Origin: Neoroseomonas lacus
GTDB lineage: Bacteria > Pseudomonadota > Alphaproteobacteria > Acetobacterales > Acetobacteraceae
Length of the DNA: 64,000 bases
Direction: 5' to 3'
Assembly: GCF_014644535.1 (NCBI RefSeq)
Contig: NZ_BMKW01000001.1
Coordinates: 496,001-560,000, forward strand
Shown here: in pieces, positions 17,490 to 26,261 of the stretch
Numbering within the stretch: position 1 is the first letter of the stretch
Layout: each line of letters begins with the position of its first letter
Position numbers and translations under genes: made by a program
The notes under the pieces: model-generated
Seen by the model: the letters and a program-made list of their open reading frames with translations, nothing else
The model's database searches: none
What the model was told of the DNA's origin: nothing

Positions 17490-18467
17490 ATGAACCGCTA
17501 CCGCCCGACCCGGCTGCCCGGCAATCCGGTGATCCGCCCCGAGATGGATGCGCGCATGGGCGGCAACATCCAAGGCCCCTCGGTGATCCGCGTGCCGGAT
17601 TGGGTGCGCGACCCGCTCGGCCGCTACTACCTGTATTTCGCCGACCACAAGGGCGCCTATATCCGCCTCGCCTACGCCGATGCGCCGGAGGGGCCTTGGC
17701 GCGTGCATGGCCCCGGCAGCCTGACCCTGGCCGACAGCCTGTTCCCCACCGACCCGCCAGCCATCCCCGCCGATACCGGCGGCGGCGACCGGCTGCCCGG
17801 CCGCGCCCCGCCCGGCACCCCCGGCGTCGAGGACCCGCTGGAGGACGCCACCCACCCGCACATCGCCTCGCCCGACGTGCACGTGGATGAGGCGAACCGC
17901 CGCATCGTGATGTATTTCCACGGCCTGGTCGGCTTCCGCACCCAGCGCAGCCGAGTGGCGCTGAGCAGCGACGGCATTGCCTTCCGGGCTCTGCCGGAAC
18001 TGCTCGGCCCCTCCTATTTCCGCGTCTTCCGCCATGGCGGCTGGACCTATGCGCTGGCCATGCCGGGGATCATGTTCCGCTCGAAGGATGGGCTGACCGG
18101 CTTCGAGCGCGGCCCGACGCTGTTCCCGCCAACCCAGCGGCACACCGCGCTGCGCCTGCGCGGCGACCGGCTCGAGGTGTTCTGGACCCGCGTCGGCGAC
18201 CTGCCGGAAAGTATCCTGCTCAGTGAGGTCGATCTCACCGGCGACTGGATGTCCTGGCGCGCCGAGGGCGAGTGGCCGGTGCTGCGCCCGGTGGAACCCT
18301 GGGAAGGTGCCAACCTGCCGCTCGCGCCCTCCTGGCGCGGCGCGATCAACGCCCCGGTCAACCAGCTGCGCGATCCCTGCATCTTCGAGGAAAGCGGCCG
18401 GGTCCTGCTGTACTATGCGGTGTGCGGGGAAGCCGGCATCGCTGTGGCCGAGTTGCTCCCCGCCTGA
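17490..18467 (+). CDS. GH43/GH32-like five-bladed propeller protein
   Basis: A 325-residue protein without a signal peptide. It begins with NPVIRPEMDARMGGNIQGPS, then repeats blade-like units: YYLYFADHKGAYIRLAYADAPEGPW, IVMYFHGLVGFRTQRSRVALSSDG, MFRSKDGLTGFERG and a final RDPCIFEESGRVLLYYAVCGE. The last block is the glycan-propeller pattern of GH43/GH130-like proteins, and the repeated aromatic/Asp pattern supports it. Catalytic acids cannot be fixed by eye. GGGGGA lies just upstream of the ATG. It is divergent from the PEP-carboxylase homologue. Confidence 0.7.
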   Translation: MNRYRPTRLPGNPVIRPEMDARMGGNIQGPSVIRVPDWVRDPLGRYYLYFADHKGAYIRLAYADAPEGPWRVHGPGSLTLADSLFPTDPPAIPADTGGGDRLPGRAPPGTPGVEDPLEDATHPHIASPDVHVDEANRRIVMYFHGLVGFRTQRSRVALSSDGIAFRALPELLGPSYFRVFRHGGWTYALAMPGIMFRSKDGLTGFERGPTLFPPTQRHTALRLRGDRLEVFWTRVGDLPESILLSEVDLTGDWMSWRAEGEWPVLRPVEPWEGANLPLAPSWRGAINAPVNQLRDPCIFEESGRVLLYYAVCGEAGIAVAELLPA

Positions 18468-18662
18468 GCTCCCGTTGGGCGGCCCACAGGGCGCCGTATT
18501 TCCCGCATCGGCCCCGCCGATCGCCCCGTCCAGGATAGCGCCGTGGCCGGGCAGGCGCACCTGGCGTTGCTGGATTGTTCACCAATCCCCACGAGCCCGC
18601 CGTTGCGCCGGGGCGCCCGAGCGCCCATCGTCCCACGCTCAGGTCAACAGGCAGGAAACACC

Positions 18663-19634
18663 GTGCAACGTCGTCACCTTCCCGTCGCGCTCGCCGCGAC
18701 GACGATAGCCCCCGCCGCGCTGGCCCAGACCGTGGTGAATGACGCCTCGCTGAACGTCGCCGCCTTCGCCCTCACGGCCCTGCCCGGCGAGACCTCGCTG
18801 CTCTTCGAGGCCGAGGGACCCAAGGGCCGCATCCGCGTCGCGCATCGCGAGGCGGCGCCGATCTTCGTCGGCAGCGTGGTGAAGACCTTCATCCTCGCCG
18901 CCTACCTGCTGGCGGTGGAGCAGGGCCGCCTCTCCCTGACCGAGCAGCTGCCGGTCAATGACGATGTGCGATCCCCGGTCAGCCCCGTCCTGGGCAATCT
19001 GACCGGCACCGCGTCGGCGGTCGTCGCACTGGAAGCGATGATCACCCATTCCGACAATACCGGCACCGACATGGCGCTGCGCCGCGTCGGGCCGGATGTG
19101 GTGCGGTCGCTGATCGCGTCACGCCAGCTGGCAGGCACGCGCATTCCTGACTCGACGCGCATCATGGTCTCGGCCCTGGCGGGCGCGCCGCCGGGGACCG
19201 ATCTCGGCTGGGCCGGCATCCAGGCACTCGACAACGGCGCGCCGATGCCCTCGCCGCGCAAGCCGTTGAACGATGTCTCGACCATGGCCAGCACCGGCCA
19301 GGACATGGTTGCCTGGTACGACTACGTCCTCAGCGGCCGGCTCTTCGCCAAGCCCGAGACGCTGGCGACCTTTAAGCGCATCCAGTCGATGGCGACCTCG
19401 ATGCCCGAAATCGCGCCGCCGGACATCATCGCCTATGGCAAGGGCGGCAGCATCACCTGGGTCGACTCGCAGGCGCTCGCGGCCGCCGGGCAGATGGTCG
19501 CGGGGCCGGTGCGGGCCACCTTCTCCTTCGGCGTAAACTGGACCGGCGACGATGCCTCCATGGCCCGCACGGCCGGCATCGCGGTCGACCAGTTCCGCAT
19601 CCTGCTGGCCCGGGCGCTCGCCGTGCTCGCCTGA
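18663..19634 (+). CDS. Exported class A beta-lactamase-like serine hydrolase
   Basis: A 323-residue protein with a GTG start (AGGAAAC just upstream) and a signal peptide ending in ALAQ (residues 1-22). The penicillin-binding motifs are present: SxxK as SVVK in FVGSVVKTFILAAYLL, SDN in HSDNTGTDMALRRVG, and KGG in YGKGGSITW in place of KTG. This is the order and spacing of class A enzymes (PF13354 type). The omega-loop Glu was not confidently located, so it may be an esterase/transpeptidase-like relative rather than a resistance enzyme. Confidence 0.8.
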   Translation: MQRRHLPVALAATTIAPAALAQTVVNDASLNVAAFALTALPGETSLLFEAEGPKGRIRVAHREAAPIFVGSVVKTFILAAYLLAVEQGRLSLTEQLPVNDDVRSPVSPVLGNLTGTASAVVALEAMITHSDNTGTDMALRRVGPDVVRSLIASRQLAGTRIPDSTRIMVSALAGAPPGTDLGWAGIQALDNGAPMPSPRKPLNDVSTMASTGQDMVAWYDYVLSGRLFAKPETLATFKRIQSMATSMPEIAPPDIIAYGKGGSITWVDSQALAAAGQMVAGPVRATFSFGVNWTGDDASMARTAGIAVDQFRILLARALAVLA

Positions 19635-19703
19635 CCGGGAGGGGGCGCTCGACAAGCGGGCCACAACCGGCGACCTTTGGCCAAAGTGAACCGAGGGAAC
19701 CCC

Positions 19704-20702
19704 ATGACCCTGATCGACGCCCTGAAGGGACGCCTGCGCCTGCCGCTGATCGGCTCGCCGCTGTTCATCATCTCGGTGCCCGACCTGGTGGTCGCGCAAT
19801 GCACATCGGGCGTGATCGGCGCCATGCCGTCGCTGAACGCGCGGCCGGTCGAACAGCTCGACGACTGGCTCGCCGAGATCAAGGAACGCCTCGCCGCACA
19901 CGACGCAGCGCATCCGGACCGGCCCTCCGCCCCCTTCGCGATAAACCTGATCGTGCACCGCTCGAATGACCGGCTGGAGCAGGACCTCGCGCTGTGCGTG
20001 AAGCACAAGGTGCCGCTGATCATCAGCAGCCTCGGTGCGCGGCCGGAGGTGAACGACGCCGTCCATTCCTATGGCGGCCACATCATCCATGACGTGATCA
20101 ACCAGAATTTCGCCCACAAGGCGATCGAGAAGGGCGCGGACGGGCTGGTGCTGGTCGCCGCCGGTGCCGGCGGGCATGCCGGCGCGCAATCCCCCTTCGC
20201 CCTGCTGCAGGAAACCCGCGCCTGGTTCGACGGGCCGATCGCGCTGTCCGGGGCGATGGCGCATGGCCGTTCCATCCTGGCCGCCGAGGCGATGGGCGCC
20301 GACTTCGCCTATATGGGCAGCGCCTTCATCGCGACGGAGGAAGCCCGCGCGGTCGATGAATACAAGCAGATGATCGTCGGCAGCGCCGCCGAGGACATCA
20401 TCTACACCAACCTCATCACCGGCGTTCACGGCAACTACCTGAAGCCGTCGCTGCGCCGCGCCGGGCTCGACCCGGAAAACCTCGCCGGCGTCGAAGGCTC
20501 GACGATGAACTTCGGCACCGACCGCAAGCGCAAGTGGAAGGACATCTGGGGCGCCGGGCAGTCGGTGTCCGGCGTGAAGGAAGTGGTGCCGGCGGCGACG
20601 CTGATTGACCGGCTGGCAGCGGAATATGCGGCGGCCCGCCAACGGATCGGCGCCGGGTCGCCGATGGTGAATACGTCCTGGGGGCGGCGCGCGGCGGCGT
20701 GA
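19704..20702 (+). CDS. Nitronate monooxygenase (2-nitropropane-dioxygenase family)
   Basis: A 332-residue FMN-dependent TIM-barrel enzyme. The motifs GLVLVAAGAGGHAG, GPIALSGAMAHGRSILAAEAMGADFAYMGSAF and the N-terminal PLIGSPLFIIS are characteristic of this family, which oxidises nitronates or related compounds. GAGGGAA lies eight bases before the ATG. It is monocistronic and ends in a palindromic repeat. Confidence 0.85.
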   Translation: MTLIDALKGRLRLPLIGSPLFIISVPDLVVAQCTSGVIGAMPSLNARPVEQLDDWLAEIKERLAAHDAAHPDRPSAPFAINLIVHRSNDRLEQDLALCVKHKVPLIISSLGARPEVNDAVHSYGGHIIHDVINQNFAHKAIEKGADGLVLVAAGAGGHAGAQSPFALLQETRAWFDGPIALSGAMAHGRSILAAEAMGADFAYMGSAFIATEEARAVDEYKQMIVGSAAEDIIYTNLITGVHGNYLKPSLRRAGLDPENLAGVEGSTMNFGTDRKRKWKDIWGAGQSVSGVKEVVPAATLIDRLAAEYAAARQRIGAGSPMVNTSWGRRAAA

Positions 20703-20723
20703 CGACGGGGGATGGGGGACCGT

Positions 20724-20800
20724 GGAGAGGGGCTCTGCCCCTCTCCGGACCTCACCCCGCCAAAGGCCTAAGGGCCTCTGGACACCAATACTTGGCGATG
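20724..20800 (+). repeat. Two-hairpin palindromic repeat (family 1), copy b
   Basis: Hairpin 1: GGAGAGGGGC / GCCCCTCTCC, perfect 10-base stem (20724-20746). Linker GGACCTCACCCCG. Hairpin 2: CCAAAGGCC / GGCCTCTGG with one mismatch (20760-20781). ACACCAATACTTGGCG follows, holding the mini-palindrome CCAA-TAC-TTGG. It lies 21 bases after the monooxygenase stop. Confidence 0.8.
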
Positions 20801-21167
20801 GGCGCGGCGGGGGATTCTGTCGTGTTTGGTTGCGTTGGGCGTAGTGTGCATTTTGATGCCGGCGCCAGGCGAGGCAGATGTCTTGATCACGGTGAGTGAC
20901 GCCCCGCGCCAAGACCTCCCGCTTGTTCTGCCCAAATGCCCTCGCCGAGCCGACGACACGCATAATGCTGCCGGGCGCTGGCCCAACCAGCTCCTCCAAT
21001 CAAGCCAAAGCCCGCCCGACACCTCTGCCCGCTCACCCGCACGATTGCGCAGCAATCGCCCGAAGGTGCAGGAAACTGAGTTTCCTGCCGGGGTGCTCGA
21101 GGGGCAGCGCCCCTCGACCTTCCTCAACGACGCAAGCTGAGTTTCGCGCCATGGCGTCCCCCTACCT
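20801..21167. other. Non-coding stretch with palindromes
   Basis: I see no gene here. Bases 20801-21060 show no coding signal. At the end are two stem-loops: CAGGAAAC-TGA-GTTTCCTG (21069-21087) and TCGAGGGGC-AGC-GCCCCTCGA (21097-21117). The second resembles hairpin 1 of repeat family 1. The AAACTGAGTTT core recurs as AAGCTGAGTTT at 21135. They sit at the 3' end of the convergent minus operon and may serve as its terminator. Confidence 0.55.
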
Positions 21168-21560
21168 TCACCCTCCCCGCCCCGTCCCCAGCCGATACCC
21201 CAACGCCGCGACGCTCGCGGTCAGCACGGTGCCCCAGACGAGGTCGATGACCGTCACGATGGTCGGCCAATCCCGCAGCGTCGCCTGGTTCGTCAGATCG
21301 TAGGTGCCATAGGCGCACAGCCCGAACACCGCGCCGCGCCACATCGCCCCCTTCCAGTCAGCGGCCGGCAACTGCGCCAGCACCAGGATACCGACCAGAT
21401 ACAGGAGATAGAACGCGATGGCCGGTCCCAGCGCGAAGCCCTCACGCAGCAGATGGCCCAGATGCGTGCGGTAGATCGGCTCGGCCGTCAGGGTCAGCCA
21501 CACGGCGTCGATCGGCAGCATGACGAGGCCGCTCACCAGATAGAGACGCAGCCACCGCAT
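21168..21560 (-). CDS. DUF2177 membrane protein
   Basis: A 130-residue protein with four membrane helices, opening LRLYLVSGLVMLPIDAVWLT and ending with LVWGTVLTASVAALGYRLG, the pattern of DUF2177. The motif GAVFGLCAYGTYDLTNQATL in the third helix is the family's most conserved segment. Function is unknown. Its ATG shares a base with the previous stop (TGATG). It is the fifth and last gene of the operon led by the flavin oxidase. Confidence 0.8.
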   Translation of the reverse strand: MRWLRLYLVSGLVMLPIDAVWLTLTAEPIYRTHLGHLLREGFALGPAIAFYLLYLVGILVLAQLPAADWKGAMWRGAVFGLCAYGTYDLTNQATLRDWPTIVTVIDLVWGTVLTASVAALGYRLGTGRGG

Positions 21561-22201
21561 CACACGGCCTCGTAATGGATGGGCGAGCCATCCTCGCCAC
21601 GAAAGCGCAGGCCGAGCCATCGCGGCGTCTCGTCATACCACGTCTCAAGATCGACATCGCCGCTGAGGACGAAGCGCGTGCCCCGCCGCTGCGGCGCCCA
21701 GGGCAAGGATTCGACACCCTCCCGAGCCACCGCGGGACGCATCACCGCGCCGGTCTGCGTATTGATGAAGGGCCCGTCGAGCATGCGACGGTTCCAATGC
21801 GTCGCCGGCAGCGCACCGGCGGGTGCGACGTAGCGGCCGGCGCGATTGCTGTCGACGGCGAGCCGATCGCCCTCGCGCCGCATCGTCGTGGTGCTGATCG
21901 CACCGTCGTCATTGGTCTCGGCCTGGAAGGCGACCACGGTATCGGCCTCCCACTGCTCCACCGCACGGTGGCGGTAACGATACAACGTGATCGGCCCGAT
22001 GCCGACGGCGAGATCGACCGTAATGCGCACCGTCAGCCGATCGCCGCTGCCCTCGAAGGCAAAGACGTGCTGCCCGATGGCGCTGCCCTTGCGCAGCACG
22101 CGGAAGCCGAGTTGCCGCGTGGCCGGGATGGGCAGCGATGCCGAGGCGCGCGCCGCCGGCAACGCCGCCAGGCCCGCGAGTGCCAGGCGCCGGCCGATCA
22201 T
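21560..22201 (-). CDS. Exported beta-rich protein (DUF6134-like)
   Basis: A 213-residue protein with a signal-like N-terminus (residues 1-20, MIGRRLALAGLAALPAARAS). The mature part is beta-rich with charged alternation (LGFRVLRKGSAIGQHVF, YRYRHRAVEQWEADTVVAF, WYDETPRWLGLRFRGEDG), the look of a lipocalin- or LolA-like sheet that could hold a lipid. I recall such proteins under DUF6134, but that label is tentative. Coupled to the methyltransferase upstream by ATGA and to DUF2177 downstream by TGATG. Confidence 0.6.
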   Translation of the reverse strand: MIGRRLALAGLAALPAARASASLPIPATRQLGFRVLRKGSAIGQHVFAFEGSGDRLTVRITVDLAVGIGPITLYRYRHRAVEQWEADTVVAFQAETNDDGAISTTTMRREGDRLAVDSNRAGRYVAPAGALPATHWNRRMLDGPFINTQTGAVMRPAVAREGVESLPWAPQRRGTRFVLSGDVDLETWYDETPRWLGLRFRGEDGSPIHYEAV

Positions 22202-23433
22202 GCCCCGCCCTCCCCGCGCCGGATCCGATAGAAGCCGACATCGATGGCCCCGGCGCGGAAGCCACCCTCGCAATAGGCGAGGTAGTAGCGCCACAGCCGC
22301 TGGAAGCGCTCATCCAGCCCACAACGTGCCACGTCGGGCAGCGCATGGACGAAGCGTTCATGCCAATCCGCGAGGGTACGGGCGTAGCTCTGGCCGAAGG
22401 TCTCCTCATGGTCGAGCACCAGGCCGGCCTGCGCGACCTGCTCGCGCAGCACGGAGGGCGAGGGCAGCATGCCGCCGGGGAAGATGTGGCGCTGGATGAA
22501 ATCCGCGCTGCGGCGATAGCCGGCGAAACGGTCCTCGGCGATGGTGATCACCTGCAACACCGCGACGCCGCCTGGGTTCAGCCTCTCGCGCAGCGTACGG
22601 AAATAGGTCGGCCAATAGGCCTCGCCCACCGCTTCGAGCATTTCGATCGAGACGATGCGGTCGAAGCGACCCGGCACGTCGCGGTAATCCTGCAGCCGCA
22701 GTTGCGCGCGCCCGGCGAGACCCGCTTGCAGCAACCGATCCTGCGCATGGGCAAGCTGCGACGGGGAGAGCGTGACGCCGGTCAGCGTCCCGTCATGCGC
22801 CTGCAGGATGCGCTCGGCGAGGCCACCCCATCCGATTCCGATCTCCAGCACGCTTTCGCCGCCACGCAGGTCGAGCAGCGCGATGGCGCGGTCCTGCTTG
22901 GCGCGCTGCGCGTCATCGAGCGTCGTCGAGCCCGTGTCGTAGAGGCCCGATGAATAGGACATGCCCGCATCGAGCCAGGCCGAGAAGAAATCATTCCCCA
23001 GGTCGTAATGCGCGATGATGTTGCGCGCACTGCCCGAGCGGCTGTTCGGCCGCCGCAGATGCAGCAGGCGATTCAACAGCCGCGCGAGTGGCGTGCCGGT
23101 GAGCCGCCCCTCGAAATCCGGGCCATTCACCGCGGCCAGCTCGACCACCTTCGCGAGGTCCGGGCTCGACCAGTCGCCATCGCCATAAGCCTCGGCGAAG
23201 GCGATGTCGCCACCGAGCACCAGGCGCCGCAGCGCCCGCCAGCGATGCAGCACGACGCTCGCCTCCGGCCCTGGCAGCGCGGCGCGATGCGCCAGCCGCG
23301 CGCCATTGGGCAGGGTGACGTCCAGGCTGCCGCGCCCCAGCCGCGCCATGATGCGGCTGGCCAGCGCCGCCTGAAGCCCGGCCAGGCGGGTGATCGGCGC
23401 AGCGGCGCGCGGGATGCGCAAGGCTTGGCTCAT
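22198..23433 (-). CDS. Cyclopropane-fatty-acid-synthase-family methyltransferase (operon 1)
   Basis: A 411-residue SAM enzyme acting on unsaturated acyl chains of phospholipids. After an N-terminal lipid-binding part come HYDLGNDFFSAWLDAGMSYSSGLY (the CFA substrate block), motif I LEIGIGWGGLAERI, VTLSPSQLAHA, and DRIVSIEMLEAVGEAYWPTYF with the conserved Glu, ending FQRLWRYYLAYCEGGF. These are hallmarks of CFA synthase. In Rhodobacter sphaeroides, relatives in the RpoE-ChrR regulon make methylated fatty acids on the way to furan fatty acids, so methylation rather than ring formation is possible here. Four-base overlaps join it to both neighbours. Confidence 0.85.
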   Translation of the reverse strand: MSQALRIPRAAAPITRLAGLQAALASRIMARLGRGSLDVTLPNGARLAHRAALPGPEASVVLHRWRALRRLVLGGDIAFAEAYGDGDWSSPDLAKVVELAAVNGPDFEGRLTGTPLARLLNRLLHLRRPNSRSGSARNIIAHYDLGNDFFSAWLDAGMSYSSGLYDTGSTTLDDAQRAKQDRAIALLDLRGGESVLEIGIGWGGLAERILQAHDGTLTGVTLSPSQLAHAQDRLLQAGLAGRAQLRLQDYRDVPGRFDRIVSIEMLEAVGEAYWPTYFRTLRERLNPGGVAVLQVITIAEDRFAGYRRSADFIQRHIFPGGMLPSPSVLREQVAQAGLVLDHEETFGQSYARTLADWHERFVHALPDVARCGLDERFQRLWRYYLAYCEGGFRAGAIDVGFYRIRRGEGGA

Positions 23434-24212
23434 GTCCTGTGTCCCTCGCGGTGAATGGTGACGGCCTCGGCCGGTGGCCCCGGTCGCGGCCGCAGCCGCA
23501 ATCCCTTCATCCAGAGCTTCAGCGCTTCCCAATGGATGCCGCCCATCACCCGTCCAGCGAGGAAGGCATTCGCGAGGAGGGCGGCGAAAAGCTGCGCGTC
23601 GGTCAGCGCCCGACGGCGGCCGGTGAAGGCGGCGAACAGCAGCGGCCCGTCCTTGTCGCGCGCTTCGATGGCCAGGCTGACCGCCTCGGCCGGGACGTTG
23701 ACGCGGAAGCTGTAGGACAGCCCCATATCCATGAAGGGCGAGACATAGAATCCCTTGTCGCAGCGCTGACGGATGGTGCCGCCGGCCGTCTCGCCGATCG
23801 GGATCAGATAGGTGTGGCGCTGGCCGAAGGTGTTGTTCACCTCGTACAGCATGGCCTGCACGCCACCATCGGCGGCGTGGCAGAAGAACACGCTGATCGG
23901 GTTGAACACCATGCCGAGCACCCGCGGCATGCACAGCACGCGAATGCGCCCGCCCGAAGGGTCGAGCCCGGCCTCGCGCAGCCGCGCCTCGACCTGCACG
24001 CGCAGCGGCACAGCACTGCCATCGCCATGGTCGGCATCATGGAAGGTGAACAGCCCGCGCCTGTTGTGCGCGAACAGCGCGAGCCGCCGCCCAAGCCCCG
24101 GCAATTCATCGAGGTCGAGCAGCAGGTTCAGCATGCGATAGCGCAGCTTGTGGCGCACCGGCCGCACCCGCGAATGCACCACCGTACCGCGATAGATCGC
24201 CGAGACCGTCAT
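23430..24212 (-). CDS. DUF1365 protein
   Basis: A 260-residue protein beginning SAIYRGTVVHSRVRPVRHKLRY, then VLCMPRVLGMVFNPISVFFCH, LYEVNNTFGQRHTYL and KGFYVSPFMDMGLSYSFRV, the diagnostic blocks of DUF1365. Genes of this family nearly always sit between a flavin amine oxidase and a CFA synthase, as here, so a role in fatty-acyl modification is inferred from neighbourhood. The biochemical activity is unknown. Confidence 0.9.
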   Translation of the reverse strand: MTVSAIYRGTVVHSRVRPVRHKLRYRMLNLLLDLDELPGLGRRLALFAHNRRGLFTFHDADHGDGSAVPLRVQVEARLREAGLDPSGGRIRVLCMPRVLGMVFNPISVFFCHAADGGVQAMLYEVNNTFGQRHTYLIPIGETAGGTIRQRCDKGFYVSPFMDMGLSYSFRVNVPAEAVSLAIEARDKDGPLLFAAFTGRRRALTDAQLFAALLANAFLAGRVMGGIHWEALKLWMKGLRLRPRPGPPAEAVTIHREGHRT

Positions 24213-25516
24213 GCGGCGACCATCGCCGGCGCATGGATGCGCGAACTGCCCGCCGGCACCTGCCACGGCCGCCGTACCCCACCCAGCTGTTCCGCCACGG
24301 CCAAGCCGGCCTGCAGCCCATCCTCGTGGAAACCGGCGCCGAACCAGGCACCGCAATACCAGGTCTGGCGCGTGCCCTGCAGCGTCCATAACGCGCGCTG
24401 CGCCCGGATGGCGGCCGCATCGAACAGCGGATGGGCGAAGGATTCCTCGTGCAGGATCCCGGCCGGGTCCTCGGGCGGGTTCAGCGTGACGAAATGCCGC
24501 TGCTCACCCGGCAGCGATTGCAGCCGGTCCATCCAATATGTGACGCAGAGCCCGCCATCCTGCCGCCCGATGTAGTTCCAGCTTGCCCAGGCGCCGCGCC
24601 GGCGCGGCATGAAGCGTACATCGCGATGCAGCACCACGCGGTTTGGTGTCGTGCGCATCGCACCAAGCAGGGCGCGTTCGCTGTCCGACGCATCCTCCAG
24701 CATCGCCAGCGCCTGCGGCGCGTGGGTGGCGATCACCACGTCATCGTACTGCGCCGTCTCGCCCAGCGTGTCCCGCAGCACCACGCCAAGACCGTCGCGG
24801 CGCACCGAGACCACGCCGCAGCCCAGCCGCGTCGAACCCGCGAAGGGTTCCGACAACCGGCGGACATAGGCCTGGCTGCCGCCGACCACCGTGCGCCAGA
24901 CCGGCCGGTCGCGCAGTTGCAGCAGGCCGTGATTCTCGCAGAAGCGGATGAAGGCGGTCGCCGGATAGGTACCCACCTCGGCCGCCGGCGTGGACCAGAT
25001 CGCCGCGGCCATCGGCAACAGATGGTCCTGCACGAAGCCCGGCCCATAGCCTTCGCGCGCTACATAATCATCCAGGCTGACCAAGTCGCGTTCCAACGCC
25101 GCCGCATCACGCGGCGCCTCGCGATAGAAGCGCAGCAGGTCGCGCATCATCGACCAGAAGCGCGGCCGCAACAGGTTCGACGGCTGAGCCAGCAACCCCT
25201 TGAGGTCGGTACCGGCATATTCCACCCGGCCGTCATCGATCGACACGGCAAAGGACATGTCCGAGACCTGCGTCTCGACGCCTAGATGGCGGAACAGCGC
25301 GATCAGGTTCGGATAGGTCGCCTCATTGTAGACGATGAAGCCCATATCGACCGGAACGCCACCCGGCGTCGCCGTAACCGTGCGACTATGCCCGCCAAGC
25401 CGCGAGCCCTGTTCATAGACGGTCACATCATGCGCGCGGGACAACAGCCAGGCCGCCGACAGTCCGGCTATCCCGCTGCCGACCACCGCCACGCGTCGTC
25501 GTTGATAGTTTGCCAT
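24209..25516 (-). CDS. FAD-dependent amine-oxidase-like oxidoreductase, first gene of operon 1
   Basis: A 435-residue flavoprotein. The N-terminal Rossmann motif is VAVVGSGIAGLSAAWLLSRA followed by VTVYEQGSRLGGHSRT, typical of the amine oxidase/phytoene-desaturase-like group. The C-terminal FAD block is WYCGAWFGAGFHEDGLQAG. In Rhodobacter a homologous gene in the RpoE-controlled cluster has been linked to desaturation steps of methylated/furan fatty acids; the precise equivalence is my inference. The start at 25516 lies 62 bases from the arm of the divergent palindromic promoter. Confidence 0.85.
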   Translation of the reverse strand: MANYQRRRVAVVGSGIAGLSAAWLLSRAHDVTVYEQGSRLGGHSRTVTATPGGVPVDMGFIVYNEATYPNLIALFRHLGVETQVSDMSFAVSIDDGRVEYAGTDLKGLLAQPSNLLRPRFWSMMRDLLRFYREAPRDAAALERDLVSLDDYVAREGYGPGFVQDHLLPMAAAIWSTPAAEVGTYPATAFIRFCENHGLLQLRDRPVWRTVVGGSQAYVRRLSEPFAGSTRLGCGVVSVRRDGLGVVLRDTLGETAQYDDVVIATHAPQALAMLEDASDSERALLGAMRTTPNRVVLHRDVRFMPRRRGAWASWNYIGRQDGGLCVTYWMDRLQSLPGEQRHFVTLNPPEDPAGILHEESFAHPLFDAAAIRAQRALWTLQGTRQTWYCGAWFGAGFHEDGLQAGLAVAEQLGGVRRPWQVPAGSSRIHAPAMVAA

Positions 25517-25551
25517 GTCGTGTCCGGGCTCCCGCGACTGCCGCTTACCCG

Positions 25552-25627
25552 AACACAACGAAGCTGGCGGGCGATTGGATCACCGACGATCGCCTGTGAT
25601 CCAATCGGGCCGGTCACGCGTTAAGGG
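25552..25627. promoter_or_regulatory. Bidirectional RpoE-type promoter region with palindromic -35 elements
   Basis: CGATTGGATCAC (25572-25583) and GTGATCCAATCG (25596-25607) are perfect 12-base inverted arms separated by 12 bases. Each arm carries TGATCC pointing outward: plus strand 25597-25602, minus strand 25582-25577. On plus, TTAAGG (25621-25626) lies 18 bases further, like the TAAG-containing -10 of ChrR-controlled RpoE promoters. On minus the -10 would be around 25558-25552 (TTGTGTT), a poorer match. TGATCC as the -35 of singlet-oxygen RpoE promoters is established for Rhodobacter; use here is inferred. Confidence 0.7.
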
Positions 25628-25703
25628 GATGATGATTGCGCTGCACCTTCACCAGAGCGGCCGGACCCAAGGGCAGCGCTCCGCCACTGCCCGGGGGGAG
25701 ACC

Positions 25704-26261
25704 GTGACCGACGGCCAGCCAGCAGCCGATGCCGGCGCGCTGCTCGCGGCGATCGCCGCGCGTGGCGATCGTGACGCCTTCGCCGCCCTGTTCGATCATT
25801 TCGCCCCGCGCGTGAAAGGCTACCTGATGCGTCTAGGCCTGCCCGCCGCGCAGGCCGAGGAACTCGCGCAGGAAGCCATGCTCACCGTCTGGCGCCGGGC
25901 CGAGCAGTTCGACCCCGCGACACACGGCGCCGCCGCCTGGATCTTCACCATCGCGCGCAACCTGCGCGTCGATGCGGTGCGGCGCGACCGGCTGGTGCCG
26001 CGCCTCGATTTGATGGCCGAGGAACCGCCCCCGCCACCCCATGCCGACGCCGCTGTCGAGGCCAGCCAGCATGGCGAACGGGTACGCGCCGCCCTCGCCA
26101 GCCTGCCGGACGAACAGGCCGAGGTGGTGCGCCTGTCCTTCTTCGACGACCGGCCCCATGCGGAGATCGAGCGCGCGCTCGGCATTCCCCTCGGGACCGT
26201 GAAATCCCGCCTGCGCCTCGCCATGGCGCGGCTGCGGACCCTCCTGGACGACATGAAATGA
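25704..26261 (+). CDS. rpoE: RpoE-type ECF sigma factor (singlet-oxygen class)
   Basis: A 185-residue ECF sigma factor. Region 2 runs from FAALFDHFAPRVKGYLMRLG through EELAQEAMLTVWRRAEQFD to WIFTIARNLRVDAVRR. Region 4 is SLPDEQAEVVRLSFFDDRPHAEIERALGIPLGTVKSRLRLAM, a helix-turn-helix. I choose the GTG at 25704 because GGGGGAG precedes it and the length then fits ECF proteins; an upstream ATG at 25629 would add 25 residues. It overlaps chrR by four bases and lies behind a promoter it probably recognises itself. Confidence 0.9.
   Translation: MTDGQPAADAGALLAAIAARGDRDAFAALFDHFAPRVKGYLMRLGLPAAQAEELAQEAMLTVWRRAEQFDPATHGAAAWIFTIARNLRVDAVRRDRLVPRLDLMAEEPPPPPHADAAVEASQHGERVRAALASLPDEQAEVVRLSFFDDRPHAEIERALGIPLGTVKSRLRLAMARLRTLLDDMK

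Noticed and set aside
18663-19634. Confident antibiotic-resistance beta-lactamase
   Set aside because: SxxK and SDN are present but KTG is KGG and the omega-loop Glu was not found, so only the hydrolase family is claimed.
19119-20999. A 626-codon minus-strand frame opposite the beta-lactamase-like and monooxygenase genes
   Set aside because: Composition is that of an antisense shadow, and both plus-strand genes have complete catalytic motifs.
20801-21060. Possible degenerate transposase or small gene between the monooxygenase and DUF2177
   Set aside because: No frame shows family motifs, ribosome site or coding-like composition.
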